DNA of 64,000 nucleotides. It comes from Opisthorchis felineus. Its lineage: Eukaryota; Platyhelminthes; Trematoda; Opisthorchiida; Opisthorchiidae. The position numbers and the translations under genes are program-made. Positions 26,126-37,094 of the stretch are shown here, in pieces. Below the pieces are notes generated by a model that was not told the origin of the DNA, did not search any database, and saw only the letters and a list, made by a program, of their open reading frames with translations. The DNA lies in contig SJOL01006479.1 in NCBI GenBank assembly GCA_004794785.1, positions 400,819 to 464,818 of the forward strand, written 5' to 3'. How positions within the stretch are numbered: position 1 is the stretch's first letter; each line of letters begins with the position of its first letter.

Positions 26126-29114
26126 TCCTTCAAGATCGATACGTGTTATCTTTTACTGAAAAGATGAGGGATAAGGAAATCCGTCGAATATGGATTACGA
26201 AACGTGAAAGTGATGGGGTCAGCCCCAAATGCTTTGGGTTCTACCAATAAGGGTTAAAATTTAGCAATCTTAGAAAGAGTATTTTTCTAAAAGCCTACAT
26301 AAAAGCCACAACGAAAATGGCTTGGACCTCTGCTCTTATGTATGCAGTGTGAGCGTGCACATTCTGATTAGTTGGAAACGATTCACTGGAAATTTTAACA
26401 TGTACTTTACCTTCCGAAGAAAATTTTAAACACGCTGCATGTTACTTTCATCCAAAATCCCCGGAATCGTGATTGCTAAGAACAATCACAAAGTGAAGAC
26501 CATAAATGATTGTTTAGATTTTCACGATTACACTCTAAGAGTTATTCCCAGCCGATCTATTAAGCCCAAGACTTTCCAGAAGAAAACATGAATTTGCCGC
26601 ACGTCCCACGGAAACAGAATTGCTGAGCCTGACATTCCGGACAATTCTGGTTCTCTCCAATCTGACAAACGAAGTGACCCGGTTGTAAGTAGACAGTCGA
26701 CAGGAAAAGTGTGTTATCTCACGACAATCTAAAACTGACACTGACTATTCTTCGTTGACTTTTGTGCCATGCCAATGTGACCGACTTCGCATTTACTTCC
26801 CAAAAGACTGCGTTGAATTATTTAATTCTTCATAGCATACTCGTGTGAAGACTATTGACTTTCCAGAATAATATAAGAATCGTGTCACGCTTATGGTTGC
26901 CTCAAAATATCAAAAGTTTTATTGTAAAGCGTCAAACTGCCATAAATCTGGTGCATGTATCTTGACTAGAAGGGAACTTTCGAATGTATGGCGCTGTTGT
27001 TTTAATATTTGATTGTGACACCTTACTGGCTGCCAATTATAGTAATGCGGATTCCTCCGGTGCGATTGTGGCTTCGAGTTGAAAATATGATTATCCATGT
27101 CGTTCTATACTGTTTTAACCACAGTTGCAGAGCTTATACCTGTAAAACAGCCATGATAACCTTAACATCAAGAGGGCACCGCGGATTGTCCATTGATTGG
27201 CTGTCGTCGTGAAAAAAATTCTGGGGACAGGATTTTTTATCTTTGGGTGACGAACAGAAAGGGACCCTCTTGTAAGCTTAGGGAAGCCAGTGAGACCGAA
27301 AATAGGAAGCGTGACCCTTGCAATCACACCGATTGACCCTCACTCTGGCTGAATGATACTCATGCATCAGTCAGTCATCGGGAATATTTGCTCGGTGGAC
27401 ATCTTAGTAAAAGTAGAATAGGAATTTAGGTTTTGGCTGACTCGAGCGTTTGTGCCTACACCTTAAAGCCAGAAAACAGAAAATTTGACTGCTGGGCAAT
27501 TATTCTACTGTTCCGTACACACAGTTTCAACTAAGATACGTAGGTTTTGATGGAAATCGTAAACACGGGAGGACGGTTGCAGCTCAGTGGCAAGTGATGA
27601 ATACTGGTTTTGTGCCTTCGAAAAAGAAATGTTCTATTGTTTGCCTAACTATTAAATGACCACCCCGAGAAATGTTATTTCGAATAGATTTTATTTAAGT
27701 TCGCCCTTCACGTGATAAAATCAGCAGTCATTAGGACGAACGATTCCGAAGTTTTGTACGACCTAACACCATCCTAATTTGACGGCTCTGTATAAAAAAC
27801 AGTGAGCTGGGTGCCTAAGGGAAGTGATATGCCACAAGGTGTAAACTTTTGCTTACAACATAATTTGGTCCCCCTGAGAAGCAAACATGTCGGGTAAGCT
27901 AGAAATATTTCGCTAATAGAGGGAGGGGTTCTGTTTCTCTGGAAAACCCAACCTATTCAGTCGAGTAACGGCCCAGAAATAGTGCATGGGATGAAATGTA
28001 ATCTTAGAAACGTCCCAGACAGATAGCTTCTTCCTTGCTGCGACTTACTATGTTTATTCTTTGGCATTTTTTCGCTCACTGAGATTGTATTGCAGCACTC
28101 ACTATTATGACCAGTCCTTGTTCGCCGTCATCCGTCGGTTTCGCCTTCTTGTAAGTGTCCCACCATCAATTAGCAAAACATGTATCACTAGACCTAAATT
28201 CTGTTGTTGGCTTCGCACAATTTGGCGTTAAGGAGAGTGGGAGGAAGCATCTGTAGGTTGTTACACTAGACAGATCACTTTGAACTTTACAGCTACAACC
28301 AGTGGCGTATAACAGCTGTACTTGGTGAGGAAAGTGTCCAGGGGCAACCCATTTCAGAGCTGCTTTTTACCAATTGAGAAGCGTGACAAAGACCGTTCGT
28401 CGTAATTCATTTTTACAAACGGAACGCCTCGTTCATCGGGTGGTTTCGGGTAGGGATGTGTTTCAAGGTAAACGCATTTGACAGGGGTTACTTCACTGAA
28501 TAGGCGGTATTAGTATTATTAGAACTAGCTTGTTTACTCGGAACAATTTTTGGCTGAACTGATGAGTTTATCTATGGAATAAATCTTCTGTAATCCATTG
28601 GTTCATAGTGGCGGCATGACGGTAAATGCGGCCTGTTGGAACAGCAGCACAGTAAAATATTGATGTCCCCTGTCTTTCGCTCCGTGCTTCTACTGCGTTA
28701 GTTTTTTGCTGTTGTGAACTTTTTGCAGAAACATGAACCACTTTCATGGAGATCAAGTATGGCCGCTTCACACACATCTGGAATACACTCAAGCTAGATG
28801 GAAATTGTGCGAAAAGCGATCTCTATAGACCCCCCCCCCGGTTCATACTCTTGAACTGATTTTATGCCTAGGTTGAAATTTGTGCCGCCAACCATTGCTG
28901 GCTTCAAAACCTTGTTCGTCGGCTTTACCGATAGGTCGCTTCACTTTATGTTAGGAGGTCGCCCATTACCGGCATTCTTTTTTGCCACGCTCACGAAATC
29001 GGGCGAAAAAGGCCTGACTTATCTCTTTGAATGTCTGATATTAGTATGAGAAGATTTAGAAATTTCAACCAAGGGTTTGACCTGGGTTTAAGGTCATTTT
29101 ACGCTGGAGGCCCA

Positions 29115-29325
29115 AGAACCGCTGTACAGCTGTTTCATCCTTATTGGGAATCAGTAGCAGCACGGATCACAGGAAACCCCCAATAAGCTATTACTTGAGG
29201 ACCAAACCGTCTGGCCACAAGCGGATGACAACTGGTGTGATAAGTTCGTGCTTGGCAGGATATAGTGCCACCTATCTCTTAGCCATGAAATTCATTGCAC
29301 CTGGCCACGTGGTCATCGGTTTTTG
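29115..29325 (-). mobile_element. SINE-B copy
   Basis: It shares blocks in the same order with 1945-2212: GCTGTACAGCTGTTTCATCC, TTATTGGGAATCA, the GGCCACAAGCGG head, then GTGCTTGGCAGGATATAGTG and TGGCCACGTGGTCAT. It overlaps the 3' end of the ankyrin-like pseudogene remnant, so it may have inserted into it. Confidence 0.6.
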
Positions 29326-30340
29326 AAGTGATAACATCTCAGTAACCGAATGCTTCTGGAGACCTTCAAGCGGATCCTTAAAGCTTTGCTGCCGCTCCTT
29401 CTCTCCAGACCCACTCAGTGAGGGTTTTTTACTGATTATGCTATGGATTTGTTTACTTCCAACACCAGAGTGGAACATTATGGCACACAACGAGTTTCGA
29501 TCTCGGTTTACTTCGAGTGCCGTTAGTGTTTCTTCCAGTGGCGATTTTCCTTGGGGAAATGTACTTTGGTTAGTCGTCATTCGGCCTCACAGTAGTTTTC
29601 ATTTTTCCCAAATGACTTCAATTTTGCACTTGATCTGTCTGCTACCAGTGGACTAGAAGCGAAAGCTCATAATCACGCTTGCTGTGGCAACCAAAGAAAT
29701 GGCACGTCAGATTTTTACCCCCTTATTGACGTTGCCAAAAAGGACAACATGGCACCAAGTCACTAACTAGCTTGCTTTTTTTTTGCTAACCAAACCACGT
29801 CGAGTCAGTTTAACCTCTCCTAACGTACTGGGTGTGCTGGTGACATCTAGATCAGCCGTGTATCCATTCTTTGAAACCATGTCACAGACAATCGATTTGA
29901 CCCTCCCCTGATGCAGCACTTGTGTTGGTGTCGTCCCGGCGGCTTGCCTAGAATGAAAACATAATTGATCGTTGGAGGTGGCGTGATGATCCGGCCAACG
30001 AGTGTTTGCGGAACCTTGAAACCGCATCATGGGCAGCCGGTTTTCCATGTGACACTACATCCAACGGCGTGACACTGTCTGACACCACAGTCTACTATTA
30101 GTACGGCTCCTACAACCACGCCAGCGTCAGCCTGTTCTACCTTTCCGACAAGCCAGGAGACCCAACAAATTCTTTCGAGCCTCATTTCATGAAACCATAG
30201 CAAGTCTTCTTGTTGGCATCTGTGCCACTGGAGATCAGCTAAATCTATCGTATCTTACCGGATCTGTCAGCAACAGAGACTTGAAGCGGTGTGATCTCAT
30301 GCTGATCGACTTATTCTTTCTAGCCAACAATACCTATCTC
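29270..30340 (-). pseudogene. Decayed ankyrin-repeat-like coding remnant
   Basis: Reading the minus strand from about 30330 downward, three ankyrin-type pieces appear in order but in different frames. The first is HEITPLQVSVADRSGKIR (two stops) followed by LISSGTDANKK. The second is SVTPLDVVSHGKPAAHDAV. The third is GTTPTQVLHQGRVKSIVCDM then VSKNGYTADLDV. Each follows the ankyrin pattern G-TPL--A---G----V--L---GAD-N. A further open frame at 29272-29580 contains GKSPLEETLTALEVNRDRNS and a following hydrophobic-His-Ser-Gly stretch that could be a fourth. Stops and frameshifts rule out a working gene. It may be a retrocopy or old duplicate inside the SK intron, antisense to it. The parent gene is not identifiable from here. 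Confidence 0.45.
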
Positions 30341-30654
30341 GCTCATAAGGGATCATTCGACTATTTATGGGGATTTTAAAGCTCGTTGAGGCTGATAACT
30401 TTCCACGGTTTCTGTTTAGAAGTGCTGTCCGTTTACAGTATGTTCCATGATGTCGGCATTATTCACAGATGACCGTAGCTAGCCGCCGAGTTTTAGACAG
30501 TTCCAAAGAAGTGTTCGCTCTTTGGAGCAACCAACAGGTCCCATGGTAAGCAATTTGCGAAATAAGAAGTTCATTCACTCTGGGGACGGATTCAGTCGTG
30601 AAGGCTCACGCACATGGAGGGGGATGTCTTGGCTGAAAGTAAGATGAAACGTTG

Positions 30655-31218
30655 ACTAATACACTCATCTGCATACCGACTTGGTTTTCACAGGAGACTT
30701 AGCTGGAACCCAGCAAAATATCTCATCTATGGTGTTCTCCAACTGAGTGTGCTGCACCAGGCAGCCTCGTGTTTCAGATGACACCATATTCCAGATATCG
30801 CAACATAATGTATGGAAGTAACACACTACTTATAAGGTTGTTGAAGACTCTTCGAGAGCCCACGATCGGTTTCGCCCCCCTTGTGGGCTTATCAGGTAGT
30901 CACGGCACCCGATTTTCCGTCAACCGTATGTTCTACTTGAACCCCAATTGCACAAAATTCGACACCAGTTTGGTTTTCACATGAAACTCACTTAAAGAAC
31001 ATCATACATGAGCGATTCAGCTAGAGTTCAGGTCAGCCTCCCGTGAAAACCCAGCTGGCATGCAGTTGAGTGTATAAGTCGAATTTCATACAATTTAGGT
31101 TCAAGTAGGATATAAGGTTGATGGAAACTTGGGTACTGCGCCTGTCTGATGAGCCCCAGGAGGCACATAACCGGTCGTGGACCATTGAATAGTTTTCAGC
31201 AACCTTATGAGTGATATC
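30655..31218. repeat. A-family large inverted pair
   Basis: A forward unit (30655-30985, with TAACACACTACTTATAAGGT, CCGTCAACCGTATGTTCTAC) is followed directly by an inverted unit (31005-31218, ending TCAGCAACCTTATGAGTGAT). The two could pair over about 200 bases in the SK pre-mRNA. Confidence 0.7.
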
Positions 31219-31264
31219 TTACGTCTAAACAGTGTAATGTGGTTTCAGAAGGGCTTGGTAAACA

Positions 31265-31995
31265 ATCGGTAGTTTTTAATTGGACAACGTTTAGCTTTTG
31301 ACACAAAAGCTTCATCAGGCCAATTGAGCAGGTCACCAAATTGGCCAGGTTATAAGGCAGACGGAGAACCAATCAGTTAGTCCTCTTCAGATTATCTCAC
31401 TAGCTTAGTGTTGAGTGTCAATTAGTGGCTTTTGTCGGTTGGTGTGGTTGCCAAAATCTTGAAGTGATGATAGGTTGGAGGAGCTTCAAATTAGTGCTGA
31501 TCGGCTCTTGTTCCTTAATCGTCCACTTCAGGGTGCTTCCATTGACGATTCACCGCGGTTGCCACTGATAGATTCTTCTTGGTTTTCGTGGGCTTGTGAG
31601 TTTTGCGAGAATTTAGTTGGGGGGAGGGGAGTTGGGTAAGGTTAAGTGGAATCCAGATGATGACTACTCCCCCTTCTGATAATCGCACACCAACACGTGT
31701 TAGCTCGATTGATCCAAGACCGTTCTCCACACGCTTGCCAGTTCCACGCCTTCTATTCTGTTAACACTGGGATGCTTGGCGATTTCTACCGCCTCGGCCA
31801 TCAGTCTCTGTGACGTGGACCGTAGTCCTCGCCTCAAAACCTCAACATTTTCTAAATCTATTTTATGTCCCGTGTCCAGTGCGTGTTCCGCAATTGCCGA
31901 GTCTTTCAGTACCGCTTGATATTCATCCGCGTTTCTTGGCGGCCTGTTTATTTTTCTACTATGCTCTCCGATTCTGATGTGAATTGAAGTAAAGA
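31265..31995 (-). mobile_element. Penelope-like element: GIY-YIG C-terminal half and 3' end
   Basis: On the minus strand an open frame runs from the breakpoint near 31995 down to 31700. It reads IRIGEHSRKINRPPRNADEY, then KDSAIAEHALDTGHKIDLEN, VEVLRRGLRSTSQRLMAEAV and NRIEGVELASVWRTVLD. This is the C-terminal half of the GIY-YIG endonuclease domain of Penelope-like elements, including the Arg of R-GEH and the EHALDTGH motif. A non-coding 3' region follows and ends in the ribozyme-like motif at 31289-31318. The N-terminal half of the same domain lies next to it in the opposite orientation. The open frame's N-terminal third (32188 to about 32000) is antisense to that half, so it is not real protein. 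Confidence 0.8.
31289..31318 (-). ncRNA. Hammerhead-like core, GAAA changed
   Basis: It has CUGAUGA, a perfect stem II (AGCUUUU/AAAAGCU) and the same 30-nt spacing, but the second conserved strand is UAAAC instead of GAAAC. In known hammerheads that change should abolish cleavage. Confidence 0.4.
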
Positions 31996-32004
31996 ACAAA
32001 CTTC

Positions 32005-32310
32005 GAGGCAGTAAATAATCAGCTAGCTTGATTAGGCGGAAGTTGCGAAGGGTGCTGGCACCGGTAGCAAAACCCAACAGGGAATGGAACGGGACCGCTG
32101 TTATTCCATATAAACCAAGGACGTCGGAGGTCGTTCGAAGAATTCTAAACACGGCTAACATAAGAGTGGCTTTCCAGAGGGGAAACACTCTGCGCTCTGC
32201 ACTGGTGCAATTGAAGGATTGCCTCCCGGCAAACAGAACCAGGGACTGTGTCTACAAAATTAATTGTAACGACTGCACGAAGGTCTATATAGGACAGATG
32301 GCCAGGGTTA
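32005..32310 (+). mobile_element. Penelope-like element: inverted segment leading into GIY-YIG
   Basis: The plus strand encodes LIRRKLRRVLAPVAKPNREW, NGTAVIPYKPRTSEVVRRIL, NIRVAFQRGNTLRSALVQLK and DCVYKINCNDCTKVYIGQ. In Penelope-like proteins this stretch joins the reverse transcriptase to the GIY-YIG nuclease: the VIPYV-G-SE--RRI motif, the IRVAF---TLRS--- motif, then the C-VY-I-C-DC---YIGQ signature. Similarity ends just after YIGQ, about where the minus-strand partner begins (RIGEH). The two pieces are therefore one element inverted at its 5' end. Confidence 0.8.
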
Positions 32311-33539
32311 CTAGGATGCAATGGGTCACTTCAGAAGTGGGATAAATCTGTTCCTAGAAGTTTTTGACTGAGCGTGTATAGAAACACAGCCTCATAACAA
32401 TCTCAGCCACACGTCTACCGAACAATAGCCCCCAGTTCGGGATTTCAAGAGGATATTTATGTTTAAATTTCAAACAAGGTTGAAAATTTTGAAAGCAACG
32501 GTGACGGGATATTTGTTATACCTCCAAGTATTCGATTATACGCCTACAGTTTGCAGTTTAGGAGTATTTAAGTAGCTCAGCTTGTAGTATTGGTCGTTCA
32601 TCAAAGCGTTGCGACGATGATGATATCACCTCAGCTGCCTAACTCGCCGCGCAATCCAGCTGCCACACTGAAGGTCTGAATTATCCGAGGATCCCTCTCC
32701 GCACTCTTCTTTATCCATCGCCCTTACAAACATTCGCTTCCACATATTTCGCCAGCATTTTTTGACTGTACACCTCTCGGTCTATGAACCTGGTGGATGG
32801 ACTTAGACAAAGGCTTCTTCCAAATCTCCTGTTCATCACTCCGGCGGCCAACATGTTCGCGCACCTAATTGGCTACTCATCCAAGTTCACAGAACTGCTC
32901 GAATAATGACAGCTATTGTTGGTCACAGTGCCTTCAATGTGAGCATTCATTCACGCTGATCGGGTCACATATCATGCCCTGAGTCATCGTTTTGCACAAC
33001 ACGGTACATAATTTCGACCGACGTACACTCCTCGCTGCTGAGGACACATATCAACTACGGTCAAATTATTTTACTTCAGCGAGCATTCGCTATGGTGCTT
33101 TGTTCTATCCATACGGTGAAAATTGTTGATTCGTCACCGAGCAGCATTCAGACATCCTGATCTGACGCACTTCGATTAGCTTGATTAGGCAACCATTTGT
33201 TGTTATTTGAGCCAGCTGACTTCCCTACTCTCATGTAGGCCTTGTCTGTAACACACATGCAGGGGTAAACATTCAGTCCTCATCGCCGTGGTTTAGCCGT
33301 CATGATGAGAACCAATATAATGGCAGGGTGTGAGAGTGACCTGAATGACCCTCCTAATCTTGAAGCTACTGTCCTGCCCTTGAGGATGTGCTCACTGCAG
33401 TAGAAGTTAAAATGTTGCAGAGTTAAAAGAGTAGTAAGTGACTTCATCGCTTTAGCCCAACATTTCATCCATCAGACGCCGCGTTTACCTGTTAGCATAT
33501 GGTTTAATTGAAAACGAGATATGAACATAACTTTTGCTC

Positions 33540-34000
33540 CAGCTGGCAGAACATGCTTCCCCTACCCGGCTCCTGTCTAGGGTGCGATGAACCGAGGGGT
33601 ACATATCCCTCAATTCGCCCTTATCCAGGCTCATCAGGTAGACAAAATCCTCAATTTCCCGTCAAACGTATGTTCTGCTTGAATCCAAACTGCACGCCAT
33701 TCACAAACTGCACTCATGTGCACAATACTTCGGTTTTAGCAGGGGGCCCAAAGAAATCCGGCTGGATATTTCCCTTTTGGTATTTGTCAGGTGAGCAAAA
33801 TTTAGGTAAATGCGCCTACCTGATGGTAGCAAGGAAAGACGCGGCTAGTCGTGTGCAGCACATTTCTAACTACTGTTCTCTCAAGAAAACATACTGCGAT
33901 ATCTCGAATATAGTCACAACGGAAATATGAGACGACCTTTGTGCAACACACTAATTTGAATAATATCATGGACGAGAGATCCAATTGGGGTTCAGTTAAG
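33540..34000. repeat. A-family repeat, forward, diverged
   Basis: It contains CCAGGCTCATCAGGTAGACA, CCGTCAAACGTATGTTCTGC, TTGAATCCAAACTGCACGCC and, further on, ACTGCGATATCTCGAATATA, all blocks of the A-family unit. The 140-aa open frame here comes from the repeat. Confidence 0.6.
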
Positions 34001-34699
34001 ACACCGTTTTAAACAAAATGTAAGTGCAAATGTATTTTGCAAACAAGTTCACAACTTATCAGATGACGAGGCGACTTCATGGTCCTCATGCAAGGACAAA
34101 AGTTTTGCCCATTGAGAAACTATTCAACATAATTTTGGTTGTCATTTGTACGCTATTGTTCCGTGGGCCCCACGGACGACATTGTCCGCAAAAATAATGC
34201 ACACTGAGTGTTCGGCGATTCACATTCACGTCTGTCTAAGAATCCGATGCGATATTCGGTTAGACAGTTCAACTGACCACTTCTACTAAGGCTAACTTCG
34301 AACCCACTATTAAAGACAGTATGCGAATTCAAAACTGCAGTTCTTTTAACGTATCAGAGTGCGTATGATTTTGAACTTGGTTCCTAGTAGCTTAGCCTAA
34401 CCAAAGATTTCCATTTAGGGTGACTGCTTACCGAGCCAACAAGAAAAACGATGGGAGGGCAAAACGATAGATATTTGGCACCGACTGGGAAACTTCCACC
34501 TCTATATCCCGAATCGCTCAATCCGTTTGTGGTTGTCCGGCCAATCTACAATAACTTGTTCCGGAAATACAGTTTGAATCATGCGGGTTGACCTTGGTCA
34601 ATCAAATAGTGCGCGAGATGGAGGCTGTGAATGATACGAAAATGTTTACGTTTCTGGTGCGCAACCTTCACTTTTCTGTAAACTAGATAATAAGATAAT

Positions 34700-34862
34700 C
34701 GTTCAGCTGTGACACCCTTTCGGTGCCCAGCTTGTATGCCAACCAAAGGAAGCACGAGGGCTGGGATACTTCCGGGTTGTACAAGTACAGGGGAAGTCGA
34801 GAGGCAGAGGTCGGGTTCGAACCACGGACCTTCCGCTCTAACCACTGAGCCATCTCACCCCG
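34700..34862 (-). mobile_element. SINE-C, tRNA-derived SINE with intact A and B boxes
   Basis: The minus strand begins GGGGTGAGATGGCTCAGTGG then TTAGAGCGGAAGG, a clear A-box region, and GTGGTTCGAACCCGACCTCT, a canonical B box. A non-tRNA body follows with CCTCGTGCTTCCTTTGGTTG, GCACCGAAAGGGTGTCACAG and CTGAACGAT at the end. It is not a functional tRNA: the acceptor stem is not closed and the body continues for about 100 bp. This is the best preserved of three copies in the window. Confidence 0.75.
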
Positions 34863-35192
34863 TAAACTAATGATTACTGGCTGACGCATTGGAATCAACA
34901 AAATCAGCCAGTCCATAGAAAAAAATCAATCACTGTACACCTAGTATATGCTTTTCACTTTAGCGGATTACATCTCTTACCGAGTGGGTAACACGACCCA
35001 ATTTATTGACCAAACTTGAAATAAAGCGGACAGACTATTCTTAACGTTCCCATTCGCTTAGAAAATACTCGCACGTAGTTTGGAATTGTCTGATATCCAT
35101 AAAAAACTGAACCATTATTCACTTATTCACTTATTCACATAAAACCCGATTCATTTGTTTTATTGCTTTTGTAATCGGGATTTCTATTCCAG

Positions 35193-35320
35193 GTCAAAAA
35201 TTACGCCGCGAACGTACTTCGTGAAACCTGGCTTATCTACAAGTATACAAAGCTAGTCAACCGAGTGGACGCTGCCAAGGTTCGAACTCATCAGCGAAAG
35301 TTTCTTCGGGCCATTCATGG
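35193..35320 (+). CDS. SK: SK channel exon: calmodulin-binding domain, first part
   Basis: This exon reads [20 protein letters not shown] followed by [20 protein letters not shown] and IH. This is the most conserved region of SK channels, the calmodulin-binding domain. In the family, calmodulin sits here constitutively and converts a Ca2+ rise into pore opening. The exon begins in phase 0 after ttccag and ends with two bases (GG) before gtaaga at 35321, so the following exon must supply one base. The first base of exon 58833-58902 is G, which completes a Gly codon. Vertebrate SK has Gln at that position (AIHQLR). No stop or frameshift is present. The exon is short and has no long open frame of its own, so ORF callers miss it. 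Confidence 0.95.
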
Positions 35321-36949
35321 GTAAGAGACTCTTGATTTCGGAGCAAATGTGGCTAAATTTCTTGAGGACAGCTTTTCACTTCACACTTTCTCGAAAGGCA
35401 ACAGCAGTCTTCACTGCTCCAGGTTGCTCCAGATGACTTTCATGCATGCTAGCAAAACCACTGAGGAAGCACTTCACATTGGTCACCTTCATTCAAAGCT
35501 TTTGGCACTTTTAAGTTCACAAGGAACAAAAGGTTATGAAATGCTATGCCAACCAACCAGAAAAATTCTCCGATCCCAACAGTTTTACCCGAAGGTACCC
35601 TCAGTAAGAGTTTGACAACTTTGCCAGTGAGGGATGAAGAGTTTCGAAATTTAAATTTAGGAATAGCGCTCCAACTTTTCACACTTTGTGAGACCATCAA
35701 TACAGATCAGGCCTGACAAGACTGTTCACAAGCTGCACGCCCATCTTCGGCGACTTAAGCCGACCCAAGTTCTCGTGAAATACTCAGATCGATCACACCT
35801 GTTTATTCAGAATCTTTTCATGATTAGAAATTACTAATGCACATGAAGCGTCACCGATGCGAATCAGTGTCCACTTTCCCTGGCTTCAAGTCGTAACGGA
35901 TGAAATACTATCAGGATTTAACGACCAACCTCATGGAACATTCTGTGAGTGTGGATATTATGAATGTACACGAAGGGATAAAGCACCAGACATATGCATA
36001 TATATATATACATATATCAACAGGGTAATGCGTGGTTCTTGGTCATTCCTCCTCAATTATTCAGTCCTGTAACCATAATCCTGTTTGACACAAGCAAACG
36101 TCAAATAAGCACAACTTTGCACAAGAATGCAGGCCGGATTTGTTAACCATCTTCCCGGGCATCCAATTCTAGGTTGCTGCTGGCGATTTTCATTCATTTT
36201 GCCATCTCTCGTGCGATGACCATCCATATATAGTCTATTTGGGGCGGAATAATTTTCCCCTTAAAACAGGCCGGATGTTCTCAAACGTTATGCAAATCTC
36301 TCCGTTCAAAAAAGACGGGATGGCAAATTTCCCTAATCTATCATTTCTGGCAAACTTTTAGACAAAACCACTTCACCCAAGATACAGATGTTAATTATAT
36401 ATGTACGCAAACGACACGTACACGAAAAGTGGAAAGTGAAGAGTGACCTGAGGAACAATAGAACGCTCAAAGATGGAGAAACAATCATGCAAACGTTGGT
36501 TTAGTTTGACTTAAAATGGTACCTCTATGATCGGCAGATGAGAAGGATATGCAGATATTCTTGTGCGTGCATGCACATCACTGTTGCGTAGAGAACGTTT
36601 CGAAAGGCAATCAATCATATCTGATTGTAACAGTTGAGAAACGTCATGAAGGGTTTTTCCAGGAAGACACGTACAGGCATCCACACACCTTTCAATTGGG
36701 TGGTCTACCACCGAGCTAAACGAAATATTATTCAAAGCCAAGAAAACCGCGTTCACCGTGTAATGAGAATATGGTCTTTTCTCAGCAACTTTGTGGAAAC
36801 GCCGAAGGCAACCGTGAAATTTCGGAGAAGAATATCACTGTATGGATTCACACCTATTTCCAGGATATGTAATGCACTGAACTAGGTGGAATACATTCCT
36901 CAATGGTAGTTTTGGTGATATTGCGAGAAATATATTTCGCAGAGTGTTT

Positions 36950-37094
36950 CGCTAATTTGGTGCTATTTGGGTTCAAGTAGAACATGGGGTTGACGGAAAC
37001 TAGAGGGCTGCGCATACCTGATGATGCTAAGAAGGGCAAAACCGGTCTTGGGCTCTCGGAGAATTTTCATCAACCTTATGAGTAGTGTATCACA
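36950..37094 (-). repeat. A-family unit, inverted
   Basis: TTTGGGTTCAAGTAGAACAT, GGGGTTGACGGAAACTAG, CATACCTGATGATGCTAAGA and CATCAACCTTATGAGTAGTG match the reverse complement of the forward unit. Confidence 0.65.

Larger units (their letters stand above)
24891..35192 (+). other. SK intron (10.3 kb), repeat-rich
   Basis: This intron separates S6 from the calmodulin-binding exon. It carries A-family repeats at 25526-26125, 30655-31218 and 33540-34000, a SINE-B at 29115-29325, a decayed ankyrin-like pseudogene at about 29270-30340 (-), a 5'-inverted Penelope-like element at about 31265-32310, and a SINE-C at 34700-34862. The stretch 32.4-33.5 kb looks comparatively GC-rich but I recognise no protein in it. 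The stretch 26.2-29.0 kb shows nothing I can assign. Confidence 0.85.

Noticed and set aside
31700..32188. 162-aa minus-strand frame as one protein
   Set aside because: Only its C-terminal two thirds is Penelope-like nuclease. The N-terminal part is antisense to the inverted segment and comes from the inversion breakpoint.
33508..33930. 140-aa open frame
   Set aside because: It falls within an A-family repeat. The same blocks in other copies are not open, so there is no sign of protein selection.
34790..34862. A true tRNA gene
   Set aside because: The A and B boxes are good, but the acceptor stem does not close and the sequence continues into the SINE-C body shared by two other copies.
35112..35140. 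Short tandem ttattcac near the exon 4 acceptor as a regulatory site
   Set aside because: Only three copies, and it lies more than 50 bp upstream of the acceptor. Nothing ties it to splicing.
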